Below, in pieces: positions 13,027 through 23,815 of a stretch of DNA of 64,000 nt (its first letter is position 1; every line of letters begins with the position of its first letter). The stretch lies in contig OZ038478.1 in the NCBI GenBank assembly GCA_964036315.1, positions 149,564,683 through 149,628,682 on the forward strand, given 5' to 3'. Source of the stretch: Acanthosepion esculentum. Its lineage: Eukaryota; Mollusca; Cephalopoda; Sepiida; Sepiidae. Made by a program: the position numbers and the translations under genes. The notes beneath the pieces were generated by a model. The model ran no database searches. It worked only from the letters and a program-made list of their open reading frames with translations, and was not told where the DNA came from.

Positions 13027-14270
13027 ATGCTTGTGTGTGTATGAATTTATGTCTGCATATACTTAGCAGGAATACAATCAATCAAATTTAATTAAAATCT
13101 CCAGTCCAAGTCTGTCTTTTTCCTATCTTGTTGCATTTTGTCCAATTTAGACGTAAACTATTGCACGTTTATAATTAAATTGGTATAGAAAATGCATCTA
13201 AAAATAACACTCAAAATAATAAACCTAATACATTATATTCTATACATTCACAAATAATAAATATATATCTCAAAATTATATCATGTATATGTTTCATCTT
13301 TACAATAGTACAAATGTAAAAAAAATGTTTCAAGAAATCTATTATTATGAAATAAGATTAATTTCTAAATTCAAAAAAATAAATAGTGCTCAATGTACAT
13401 CCAGAAATGTAATAAACCGATAGAGATTAATATGTTGTTAGTCCAAACATGTCATTACACAGCCTTCGAAGTAGTAGGTAACAGTTTTGTTTTGATTGTA
13501 CGGTACAACATTTGACCTCTAATTTTCATCACATTAAGAGCAATAATTCTGAAAACCAAGAAACGTTCTATCGTCGTAAGAAGATATCGTTAGACATTAT
13601 CATAAAGTTTATGTTTACAATATTATCTTTAAAATGACAGAATTAATACATCCACCGTTGATTCGATTTTCGCAAGCGGAAGAAATGTGAACGAATCATG
13701 AACTATGAATTCGGATTTCTGCTGCTTCATTGATTTTCACCCGTAAACTTGACAGGATTCCAATAATTCTTAAGCGCAGCTATGGATTATTCGCCAAGTT
13801 CTTGTCCAATTTCGACAGCCATCACTATCAGTAGGTACAAATCAAGCTGCCAGTAACAAACTCAATTATCATGGCGTTCGATTTGTTGAACAGTAGAAAT
13901 GCCGCATTTTAAGAAATCACAAGTTTGACATTACTAAGGCGCTTTTATATAAACCATATAAAGACAAGAATAATATTCACAGGTGTGATGAAAGTAAGAT
14001 ATCTTTAATCGGTCTGAGTACACACCGTCATCATTGGAAGAAGAAGGATGACGAATTAAAACTGAGCAACACTGTTTCGCATACAAATCATGAATGCGAC
14101 AATCCAATGCTACAGCTTTACAAAAACCATATGTGTATGTGTTTGTTGCTGGGGGTCAAATATAGAGAAGATATATGGTGAAAATATAAAAACCCACTTC
14201 ACTAAATCTCGAAAGCTATAAGGGGCGATATTAAACAATTACCCAATCTACACCAAACTTAATTTCATTC
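13027..14270. other. No recognisable feature
   Basis: AT-rich sequence with no supported coding region. It may include the decayed 5' part of the retroelement that becomes recognisable at about 14275. Confidence 0.45.
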
Positions 14271-14274
14271 TCAG

Positions 14275-15830
14275 ATATACTCATCAGAAATATAAATAAC
14301 TACATAATCACCTATATCAAACAAAAAACTACAGACACCAAACAATAACTTCATTTCAAGAGGCATCATTCAAAAAGATATTTAAACTCCATCTCCTATG
14401 CCTAGCACGTAGTATTTGCACTGTAGTGGACGACAAAGACCTTCGAAATAAAACCGTATATAATCTCTATCTATAAAAGGCAGGATGTGTGTGTGTGTGT
14501 GTGTGTGTGTGTAACGAATGCACGGCTGCAATTTTAGTTGGATTTGCACAAAAAATTTACATGCACATGCCCCAAGTTAGCGAAAACGACAAGACCGACT
14601 TTGCATTTCCTAAATAATCGATATTTTCATGCTTCTACGGTAGTTTTCATGTAGTTCGCGGCCAATTTCTACTGGCCACAGTGAGAGCCTATAGCTGGCT
14701 GCCACGAATAGGCAGGAAGATTCTATTGGCCAGGGTGATAGCCAACAGCTGACTGACACGAATGTTAACTAGCATGCTAGCATGCAAAAAAAAATTAGAT
14801 GGCTGCATTCGTCACAAGTGGGAATAATTTAAATCTGCATGGCACTTTACTCCAGTTGGCTCATTCGCTGGCTTAAACTCAACGTTGATTCTGATTCCGA
14901 AGAACTGTGTTGGGTGTGAAAAAATATTTGTTGTTAACATTCTTTTTTCATTCAGTTTTTCCAGTTACGAGTCCTTTTTTAAAGCTGATCGTTTTGTGTT
15001 CATTTTGTTTAGTTCTTTTTTCATAACAGATTTAATGTTTAGTATAGAGCTTAGAAAAAATTCGCAGTGTGAGATAGGCAACAAGTAAGGCATGTAGCAA
15101 CATCAGCATGGCAAAGGGCACTCCTTTAAAGGCAAGGAAGGGCAAAAATATTTTAAGTCAAATGATAGCGGTTGATGTATGAGTCGTATGATTTTTTAAT
15201 CAAGTACGGGCAACGCCGGACTATTCTGCTAGTAATTATATAAAATCTCAAAAAAAAGATTACTTACACCACTAATAAACAAAGGTATTGAACTAGCAGA
15301 AAAATTTATTTAGACCAACTACGAAACCCAAACAAACGTAACAACGAACAAATTGTAGCATATATCTCAACAAGAATAATCCAGAACTAATTACAGAAAT
15401 AACAACAAATCTAGACCTACATAACAAGGATGATAAAATTAAGGATATACTAAAAAAAGAAAATAATTAAAAGCAACGGCCAATCAAAAACCTAAAACAC
15501 GCATTAAACTCATCCAAATTTAAGCAACAGACAATACACAAAATGCAACACGAAAAGTGTGGGGTTTGTAATATCGTTATAGAAGGAAACACCTACACTT
15601 TTGAACACCCACACAAAATAAATCAGAGTAAGGAAAAAGTTAAAATACAACTTCAAAAAAGTGATTTATGCACTGACGTGCATAGAATGCCACAAAGCCT
15701 ATATAGTTATTACTCTTCACACAAGCTAAATTATGTTACCAGACAACAGGGAACTTATCGTGCCACAACACAAAGGTAAATTTAAAATTATGCCCAAAAT
15801 TACACAGACAAATTAAAACCAGCATTAAAC
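14275..15830 (+). pseudogene. Penelope-like RT/GIY-YIG retroelement, decayed copy 2, split by a Helitron
   Basis: Two coding blocks flank a Helitron. Before it, the translation gives TTDTKQ and LHFK, then ARSICTVVDDKDLRNKTV (14400-14460). This is the post-RT linker of a family that normally reads ..LARRICT(I/V)V.D...R... After the Helitron come LLTPLINKGIELAEKF (about 15255-15310) and IKNLKHALNSSKF. Next is a Cys block, MQHEKCGVCNIVIEGNTYTF (15540-15605), matching the KCG.C...IEG..F pattern that precedes the GIY-YIG nuclease. Decayed nuclease sequence with VIYALTCIECHKAYI follows at about 15655-15700. Stops and frameshifts are frequent. This copy belongs to a different lineage from the one at 155-2450. 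Confidence 0.75.
14464..15232 (+). mobile_element. Non-autonomous Helitron, copy 1 (769 bp)
   Basis: The element starts TCTCTATCTATAAAAGG and ends CTGCTAG. These are the 5' TC and 3' CTRR termini of Helitrons, with a short GC-rich hairpin (GGGCAACGCC) about 10 bp before the end. It sits between an A (14463) and a T (15233), the usual Helitron target. There are no inverted repeats or target duplications. The same termini and subterminal sequence recur at 58197-58992. No Rep/helicase coding is present. Segment 14611-14982 is absent from the other copy. A (TG)n run at 14486-14512 lies inside the 5' end. Confidence 0.88.
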
Positions 15831-15835
15831 AAATA

Positions 15836-16230
15836 ATAACCGCACACAGATCGACACACACCATACGCACATAGTGACAAAAGGGAGTAGTCGGACCACA
15901 CACACACACATACACACACACAAAAAAAATAATTCCACACACAAAAAACAATTCCACACACACACCATACAAGGTACATGTAGTTACTATATAGATTTCT
16001 TTATAATATTATAAAACATAGTATATGCGCATGGAGAACAAATAAATACACACATACTGGCAAAACAAAAACGCACTATACATACCACACGTACGCACTC
16101 GTGCACACACACACACACACACACACACGATCCGTACACACCATGCGATGTGTGTATGCATATATGTTATATCCAAGAATTAAAAAAATATACATATATG
16201 GATAAGGAATATATATATATATATGTATAT

Positions 16231-16302
<72 letters not shown>

Positions 16303-16720
16303 ATTCCTTCTCCAAAAATGGAGAAATGTTTAAAAAATACAGACGAGATGAAAAGATTACAAGAGAGACTTCCCTTTTCTCTGATCAATCCTATTTTTTT
16401 ATTACCGCTTAAGCAACTATATTTTTGCGCCAGTCCAAGAGGAATTTGGATAATCACTACCCCCAAAAGATAATGGTTAAACACAAGAAAACGTCAGAAA
16501 AATTAATTCCTTTAAATAATATGTAGAAATAGTAATTCTTCGCCTAATGAATGTCACAAGACTCGCAATGCGTATAGCAGAAAATATGGAAAATGAAGTA
16601 TAATTTATTAAAATAATCCGCATTATTGCTAACAACGACTTTACCATCTATTTTTTCTTTAAAATATGCACTTTGCTCTCGTTACGACAACTATAATCTC
16701 TCCTTTATATACTACAAGGG
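15836..16720 (+). repeat. Dispersed repeat, likely PLE 3' flank, copy 1
   Basis: The interval resembles 43917-44795 in order. Both have a GTCGGACCAC word, CA-rich DNA, a TA/TG tract, then a GAGA...CC..TCTC stretch with TTTATTACC and CAGTCCAA words, then GAAAATTAATTC, a CGTATAGC word and ACAACTATAA. Because copy 1 follows a GIY-YIG relic directly, this is probably the 3' untranslated region of that retroelement family. That assignment is inferred. Confidence 0.55.
16104..16302. repeat. Compound (CA)n / (TA)n / (TG)n microsatellites
   Basis: (CA)n occupies 16104-16128, interrupted (AT)n about 16209-16278 and (GT)n 16279-16302. The Tyr/Ile-rich open frames across it are artefacts. Confidence 0.97.
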
Positions 16721-16894
16721 AAGTATTCGCGAGCAGAAAATAATTGTACAAAGATACTAAGAGAAAACTGGAACTTCTGGTGGAATAAAATACAAAAATG
16801 AAACCAAAAAAATAGAAACTATACTTCGGCAACTAAGAAACCTGGGAACACAAATGCAAATCAGAAGCACTAGTAGAACATTGCAAAACTCATC

Positions 16895-17173
16895 ATGGAT
16901 ACCGAGATAGTATGGGAAAATCGCACATCCAAGAAGAAGCGTACAAAACGAAGAAAAAAATACTCCGGATTTGGGACGATCTACTTAAAGGAAAGCAGCA
17001 TGTTTCAATGTTTTCAAAAACGAAGAATCTACAACCGTATACAAGACCTTCATATAAATGGAGGAATCATTTATCCCGTGGAAATTCGGGTAAAACTTTA
17101 CTCCACAAGACACGAAAAAACAGAAAGAAATAAAAAATACTATGGGCCTAGGAAAATTACTGGTTCAAAATGA
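16895..17173 (+). other. Unrecognised open region, two overlapping frames
   Basis: Two plus-strand frames (16895-17173 and 16912-17133) are open together over about 220 bases. Both would encode very basic peptides. The second ends in a segment of the form RPSYKWRNHLSRGN..KTLLHKTRKN, which looks like natural protein sequence, perhaps from a decayed retroelement. The base composition is less AT-rich than the flanks. I do not recognise the family and assign no function. Confidence 0.3.
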
Positions 17174-17295
17174 AATTTAAGGGGTCTACAATTCCTTAAC
17201 ATACAAAAGTACTGATATTACATACCAATTAATCACTATTCATTCATGTTTTTAATGCTGGTTTTAGAGGTTGGAAGTCGTCTTTTACTATAACA

Positions 17296-17430
<135 letters not shown>

Positions 17431-17464
17431 TGTGTATTTTAGAATTGGACATAGTCCGACAATT

Positions 17465-17572
17465 TATTTAAAGACATTTATATTATGTTTAACGTTCTTT
17501 TTATAGATACAATTATTTGCTTAAATACTTGTATCTATAAAAAGAACGTTAAACATAATATGTCTTTAAATA
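17465..17572. repeat. Foldback hairpin with ~45-bp arms between two TA tracts
   Basis: The left arm (17465-17512) and right arm (17529-17572) are reverse complements apart from a 4-base indel, with a 16-base loop. The arms include CTTTTTATAGATACAA and its complement. A related single-arm sequence occurs at about 39058-39110. The block is bounded on both sides by TA tracts, so it may be a MITE-like unit. Confidence 0.85.
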
Positions 17573-17583
17573 TATGTGTGTGC

Positions 17584-17644
<61 letters not shown>

Positions 17645-17698
17645 TGTTAATGTAAATATATATATATATGTTAATGTATATATATATATATATGTTTA

Positions 17699-17748
<50 letters not shown>

Positions 17749-17751
17749 CAT
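17584..17751. repeat. Interrupted (TA)n microsatellite
   Basis: TA runs punctuated by TGTTAATG-like interruptions at 17645, 17668 and 17692, which are themselves roughly periodic. Confidence 0.95.
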
Positions 17752-18400
17752 ATGTATATATTTAATTAGTATCACATGGAGTTACAGGACATGGAAGAAT
17801 TAGGAGTAGAAGCATTAATAATGAAGAGCAGAAGGCGAAATCGGTATTTAGCGATTGACATTGCGTTTAAATATTTGCAGATTAAATTAGGAAAGCATGC
17901 AATCAGAAAAGTGTCCCACAAACAAGAAGTTTGGGAAATTTCAAATTAACGAGATCTCAACGTATGTCTCGTATTACTAATATTTCAAAATTTCTCGACC
18001 ATCGCGAAGATCTCACCTGAACAATTAAATAGGAAAGCAATTTTAAAAATAAGCCATTATAGAAAAGGTATATACTGCATTACCGTTACTGATCAGCATT
18101 ACTCTCCACTCAGGTCTAATTGGTTGTTCATCAGCGTAGATTGCGTTCGCAAGATTTTGATATAATTCCAACAAATTCCATGTATATTTCCATTATGACA
18201 GGTGTTTTCCTGCTCTAATTTCTGATATTGTATTTTTTATTTCTTTGAAAAAACTGAAATGATCCTATCGATAATAAATTTAAACAAACTCTCTAAAGAG
18301 ATTCGAACTCCTAGAAATATGAAGAGATATTACCAAATTCTATCGTGTTCTTTCTGATTAAGCTCGAGTCAACTGGGCAAGCATTCTGTGCTAATATACA

Positions 18401-19830
18401 CACATGGTCAAAATCTTAAGATCAGAAACAAAAGGCTTAAAAAATATACAATACTGTTACTTTATTCAAAATATATTCGCGAAACATTTACAGTAAATTA
18501 GAAAATGTAGTTTATCAAAAAACAAGTGAAAATTTTAAGTTTTTTATTGATTAATTTAAACAAACACTTAGGAAATATATTTTGGTGTGTCATAAAGAGC
18601 ATATTAAAAAAACAACAAATTACTGTACATAAATATTAGAACAAGCCAGGGAGCTCATAGCTTCAGGCGTGTAGACATCTACGTAGCTCATTTCCAGTAT
18701 TACATTTTAGATTATAAAATTGTGAAGGGTAAAATTTTAACAAAGTTTAAACAGGGGAGGATTGTTGAACTTCAAAGACGTGGTCTTTCGCAAGGAGCCA
18801 TTGCAAATGAGAGAAATGTAGTTGCTAACTTCATTAAATATCCGGATACGTATGCTTCTAAAAAATCAAGCTGTCGCCTCAATAAAATCTCACCATCTCT
18901 AGACAGAGGCATTAAGCGGGAAGTTAAGAATGTTTCAAGCCTAGCATCGAATCAGCGAATACAACTGCTGAATGCAACTCTCGAAATATTCGACGGCATT
19001 TAAATAAGAAATCGTTTATTAACTTGAAACGGCTGCAGAGGCGTCCAGTTCTTCGCCATAAATACTCCCGTTTACAATTTACTTCCGATTATCAAACTTG
19101 GGATGTGAATAAATGGAAGAAAGTATTGTTTCCAGACGAGAAAAAAATTAAATCTTGCTGGCTCAGACGGTTTCCAGCGTTACTGGCATGCAAAGAAATT
19201 TTCTCAACTGGACTCAGTGTAGCTGGATCACTTATGGTAGGGTTTTATTTTCGTAAAATGGGACTCTTGAGTTACAGGAGGTAAAACGTCGTCAAACAGC
19301 TGCTATTTACATTGAGATGCTAAGAAAGGAATTGCTAATTACTGAAGGCCCTCATCTTTGCGGAGAGAACTGGATTTTACAGCAGGACAATGCTACAATC
19401 CACAGATCGAAACCCAATCGAGATTGTTTGGGGATTAATGGCAAAGGATGTTTAAAAACATGGATCGCTATTTGAAACTGTGAATGCTCTTCGTGCTGCA
19501 GTTGGTGCATCCTAGGCGAGCATCCCAAACACCCTCATGCAGAAGTTAGTAATGAGTATGCAAAAGCGAATTTTAAAAGTAATTTGCAAAAATGTAGGAT
19601 ATACTAAGAAATAAATTGTCGTTATGACTTATTTGTTCTGTATTTGCTCTTTTTGTTTACATGGTCTTATCTTTATGACAAACGAAAAAGTCATTTTTTC
19701 AATGTTTGTTTAAATTAATCAATTAAAAGCTTAAAATGTTCACTTGTTTGTTGATAAACAACATTTTCTAATTAAATATAAATGCTATTTCATACACGAG
19801 CGTTGTAATTAATTTAGTAACGACAGAAAG
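18401..19830 (+). mobile_element. Tc1-like transposon relic with subterminal inverted repeats
   Basis: A transposase pseudogene (18722 to about 19600) is bracketed by inverted repeats of about 70 bp at 18497-18566 and 19705-19773. These share words such as GTTTGTTTAAATTAATCAAT and ACATTTTCTAATT in opposite orientation. The left outer end may be CACATGGTCAAAATC at 18401, but no convincing mate was found on the right, so the outer borders are uncertain. Confidence 0.7.
18722..19600 (+). pseudogene. Tc1-like transposase pseudogene (DD34E)
   Basis: The N-terminal frame opens KGKILTKFKQGRIVELQRRGLS, with a GTG where ATG is expected. It matches the first helix-turn-helix of Tc1-like transposases, and YPDTYASKKSSCR resembles the second DNA-binding region. 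Catalytic landmarks are spread across frames: WDVNKWKKVLFPDEKK with the first Asp (about 19100-19145), QQDNATIH with the second Asp (about 19382-19405), and NPIEIVWGL with the Glu (about 19410-19440). The second and third motifs lie too close together because of an internal deletion. Stops and frameshifts throughout make it inactive. Confidence 0.85.
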
Positions 19831-19846
19831 AGCAACACGAAAACCG

Positions 19847-19966
19847 GAGTAGTCATTTCACTCATTTTATCCAAAAACTGCTCCGAGCGTTTGTGTGTGT
19901 ATGTCTCTCTCTCCCCACTCTCTCTCCCTCTACTCTCTCTCTCTCTGTGTAGTGAAACGACTACTC
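19847..19966. repeat. Short inverted repeat around a CT-rich spacer
   Basis: GAGTAGTCATTTCAC (19847-19861) is mirrored by GTGAAACGACTACTC (19952-19966) with one mismatch. The spacer is (TCTC)n-rich. Confidence 0.7.
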
Positions 19967-21097
19967 TAAAATGTTTATTACCAAAAGTCTTACAAAGTTG
20001 ACAAAGAAAAACGAGATATTTTACCCAGATTTAGAATGTGTTACAAAGGAAGAAAATCGTTTTTTTTTTTTTTTAATAATTAAAAAAATATTTTTTTCTT
20101 TCTTATTAATTATAGCATAAACATTTTGACGACAAAAAATTGTTTTTCTTAATTTTGGGGCCTTTTGTCGTCATGTTATACTCTATTTTTAAGGAATTGT
20201 TAGAGGTACCTAGTCTAAAATGTGCACAACCATAAGTGTATATACCGTATGAGGTTTAATTATTGAATTATCTTAGCGATGTAAGATCATTTATAGGATG
20301 ATTATTTTTAACTTAACCCCGTCCATGTCATTTATCTGGAGACAGAATTAGGAATGTTATAAACAAATCGAAATGACAATGTAGACAATATATTAAACAT
20401 CCGTCATGCTGTCTCAGTCTCTCTTAAACAATATAATAAAACACAAGACATCTCTGGAGACCTATGTCATTTTGGAGATTATCTTAAAATTACGGCAAGC
20501 ATATATCATGACGGCAGGAACTGACAAAGTAATGTTTTCTTTAGATAGTGACATAGAGTAACATTTTGTAGTTTCACTAGATATGAATATGGATGCCACC
20601 ATAAAAGTGAATCAATATTTATTGAGTGTCATCTGAAGGAAATAAGAAATTAAATAAAAATATTCATGTGCTGCTCCAAGAAAAGTCTCTCTTTGTCAGT
20701 CATTACTATTATATTTTAGGAACATTGCTATTTCAATGGATTTATTTATAACAAAAATAATTTGACACATGTTAAAAATGATTTAGTGGGTAACAGATAT
20801 ATTGATGTAAATACGAATGACATTTAAACACGATAATAAAATATGCAAGTATACCTGATTTGAAGGAAACACACAGTGTATTTCGGCAATACCGCATAAA
20901 TTATAGATATTGGTACAAAGAAGAACAGAAATTAGTTCTTAAGTTTTTTTTAAAAATTTTTCCAATTTCAAACTAGTTTAGGCACTTTCGATGCAAGTTT
21001 GAAGACAACATTTTTAAAATTTGAGTACGTTCGTTTTGCACAGTAAAATCTTGAAAAATATCTATATGACGCATGATGACTGCATATTTATATATAT
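19967..21097. other. No gene; one small hairpin
   Basis: A perfect 11-bp inverted repeat (TGACGACAAAA at 20127-20137 and its complement at 20163-20173) lies in a poly-T-rich stretch. The rest of the interval is AT-rich and shows nothing I can name. Confidence 0.5.
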
Positions 21098-21116
21098 TGT
21101 GGTTGGTTCTGCACAA

Positions 21117-21200
<84 letters not shown>

Positions 21201-21226
21201 GTGTGGTTGGTTCAGCACAAAACTTT
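21098..21226. repeat. (TA)n tract flanked by 25-bp direct repeats
   Basis: TGTGGTTGGTTCTGCACAAA (21098-21117) before the TA tract recurs as TGTGGTTGGTTCAGCACAAA (21202-21221) after it, continuing into ACTTT in both. The roughly 75-bp (TA)n lies exactly between them. Confidence 0.9.
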
Positions 21227-21318
21227 CACCCCTATAATCAAATCTTATGTGCTCTTGTCTGGCTATCGGTTCCTAGAAATTGAGCTGCTTGTCTTGTAGA
21301 ATACGGCGGGATAGTCAA

Positions 21319-21319
<1 letters not shown>

Positions 21320-21372
<53 letters not shown>

Positions 21373-21420
21373 ATGTGTGTGTGTGAATATGTGTGTATAA
21401 ATATATATATATATATATAA
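21320..21420. repeat. Compound (TA)n/(TG)n microsatellite
   Basis: TA run, TG run with interruptions, then TA again. Confidence 0.95.
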
Positions 21421-22270
21421 TGTGCGATGAATATATTTTTCTCTAAATTACATACAATTGAAAGTCACACTAACATCACATTTTATCAGATATACTAACC
21501 AAAATTACAGCCAAGTGACTTGGAATATTCAAGAGTAAATTTATTCAATAATATCGTCATTAATTTCAAACACGACCTCCAGACTACCTCGAAATCTTCC
21601 GAGACACATCTGAACGGTATTCTTGTTAAGTTAGTAAATGCTGCCATACTCGTAGCCTTCAGTATATCCTTGGGGTGAAAAGCAGAAGGGAAAATGCGCA
21701 TATAAAAATAGATGCGTTGTACACATATGTGCATATAATAGTGTGTACGAATATCCATTAGCTACCAGATAATCTTGCGAATCCCAGCTGAAGTAAAGAT
21801 GTGAATTCCTAATATCAGATTAATATGCGTCTGCTCCAACTTTCCCCACTTCCCACATAATCCTGTATGTGAAGGACCTATGGTTGTAGAACCGAACATT
21901 GTGTAGACGAGGGTTATTGGAAATTAGCCATCAGTGTATATAGCAATATTTCCTTTACTGAAAAGTGCGTAATCGGGAGAAATCATTGGTGTCAGAGCAA
22001 TAGATTATGGCAGGTGGGAATTGGTTGCTAAAGATTAGACATAAAATGTGGGTGGAGGACCTACACATTCGACGAATGCTGTTACTGTTAATGGGTTTCC
22101 ACGTGAAAATTATATTATTTGAATAAACACAAGCACACACACACACGCACATATATATATGTATATATATATATGGAAACAGAAAAAGTATATATTACAC
22201 GCGTCTGTCGATTGAGGTTGTCTTAAATGAAGAACAAATATAAACATAACGGCATTACGGTGTTATATCT
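21421..22270. other. No recognisable feature
   Basis: AT-rich interval with a small (CA)n/(TA)n at about 22130-22175. Nothing else was identified. Confidence 0.5.
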
Positions 22271-22329
22271 GGTCATCCCATAAGTTCTGTTCGAATTTTG
22301 AATAAAGAAAACAAGTGACCAAATGATAC

Positions 22330-23348
22330 ATATAATTACAGATTCAATCAACAATGTATTTTCCCTGATTATCTATGACTTCCTTCCATCTATTAACAAG
22401 CTTACTAATTCCATTACTGTAAAATTGTTTTGGCTTTGATTCGAAGAACTCACAAATCTCAGTTTTAACCTCTTGCTGCGTTACAAAAGCTGTTTCTTAC
22501 AAATGATTCTGTAAGCTACGAAACCAATTGTAGTCTGAAGGAGAGAGGTCAGGAGAATAAGGTGGATGAGGAATTTTCTCCCAACCAAGTTCTTCGATCT
22601 TTTGTGACGTGATTCTTGCTGTGTGTGGTCACGCATTGTCCTGATGAAAAATCACCCGTTTTCGATTCACTAGAGCAAGTCTTTTTTCCCTCAAAGCTTG
22701 GTTCAAACGCTCTAATTGCTGACAGTATATTTGAGCATTAATTGTTGCATTAGGTGGTAAGAATTCAAAGTGGATTATACCTTGGCAATTCCGCTAGATT
22801 GAAAGAAGAATTTTTTCCCATGAAGTTCCCTTCTCGGCTGTGGCTGTGGTCCTTCCCCTTTACCAAGCCACTGTCTACGACGCTTAACATTTCGATAACA
22901 GATCCAATTTTCGTCGCCAGTCACAATTCTATCCAAAAAAGGCGAAACAAGTTGGCAAGAATGGAGTGAAGAGCAGATGTCAACTCGGGATTTGAGATTG
23001 TTTTCAGATAATTCATGAGGCACCCATTTTTCAAGTTTAGGAACTTTTCCAAGTTGTATGGTTTGAACCGAGAACCTCTGCCAATTCCTCAACTGATAAA
23101 GGAGGGTTTTCTGCAAGGGCTGCTTCAAGAAGCTTTTCATCAAACTCAACTGGACGTCCGGTTCGATCTTCATCTTCAAGGTTGAAATCTCCACCTCTGA
23201 ATTTTGCAAACCATCTTCTGCAAGTTCTTTCATTCACACATTCCTCTCCATAAACTGAGTGAATGTTTCTAGCCGCTTCGGCTGCTGAGTTTCCTTTCTT
23301 GAACTCATAAAGCATTATGTGCCTCAAATGATTCTTGGGTACTTCCAT
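22330..23348 (-). pseudogene. mariner transposase pseudogene (DD34D)
   Basis: On the minus strand the protein starts MEVPKNHLRHIMLYEF at 23348 and continues through NERTCRRWFAKFRGGDF and DRTGRPVEFD, the helix-turn-helix region and GRP linker of mariners. A frameshift at about 23050 leads into KVPKLEKWVPHELSE and RIVTGDENWICY with the first catalytic Asp. A second frameshift leads into IFHQDNA (second Asp), a stop in place of Arg, then HPPYSPDLSPSDY (third Asp) and a C-terminal FFESKPKQFY block. All three catalytic residues survive, but two frameshifts and stops make it inactive. The arrangement fits mariner families related to Hsmar1. The length matches the usual ~345 residues once frames are joined. 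Confidence 0.92.
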
Positions 23349-23420
23349 GTTAGCTGGTTTTAATCAAACAAAATTTAATTTTATTGTTCTCTGAAATAAA
23401 ATTTGATCAGTTTAAATGCA

Positions 23421-23706
23421 TGTTGAGTCTTGACTCAATGTTGAATCTCGCCTATTGCATGGAATAATAATGCAACACAAAATGTACTTGGAACAAGAAT
23501 GTATTATAACAAGAAAGTGTACACAATAAGTACATATAGTATTTCTGTATATTTCTGGGAAGACGTTCCTGGAGAATGTGTTGACTAGTCGCAGTCGATC
23601 AGAGTCTCTAGTTGGATCTCGTGATTCTCTCCCTTCCCTTCCGGTATCAACCATTATTTATATAGTTGGTAGTCACCTATGCAGATTAGGTGGATCCTAC
23701 ACAACA
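23421..23706 (-). mobile_element. Solo LTR (286 bp) nested in the mariner
   Basis: The segment is bounded by TGTTGAGTCT and CACAACA and flanked on both sides by the 5-bp direct repeat ATGCA (23416-23420 and 23707-23711). Read on the minus strand it starts TGTTGTGTAGG, has a TATATAAATA box-like motif about 50 bp in, and ends GAGTCAAGACTCAACA. That order fits an LTR in minus orientation. No internal retrotransposon region is present. It inserted after the mariner, between the transposase start and the right terminal repeat. Confidence 0.9.
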
Positions 23707-23815
23707 ATGCATCTAAACATAAAAATAATCTTCAGCTCCATTAGACATTATAAAATACTCTTTACATTTCGTTCATTTTAACAAAAAGTTAAAATTTGGA
23801 CAGAACTTAACATTA

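Larger units (their letters stand above)
22271..23815 (-). mobile_element. Near full-length mariner transposon, decayed, carrying a solo LTR
   Basis: Subterminal inverted repeats carry AAGTTCTGTTCGAATTTTG on the left (22282-22300) and its near-complement, including TTGGACAGAACTT, on the right (about 23791-23809). The outermost bases (GGTCATCCCA on the left) are not matched on the right. Subtracting the inserted LTR and its target duplication leaves about 1.25 kb, the usual mariner length. The transposase lies on the minus strand. Confidence 0.85.

Noticed and set aside
19847..19966. Terminal inverted repeats of a small transposon
   Set aside because: The arms are only 15 bp, no target duplication is seen, and the spacer is simple CT-rich repeat.
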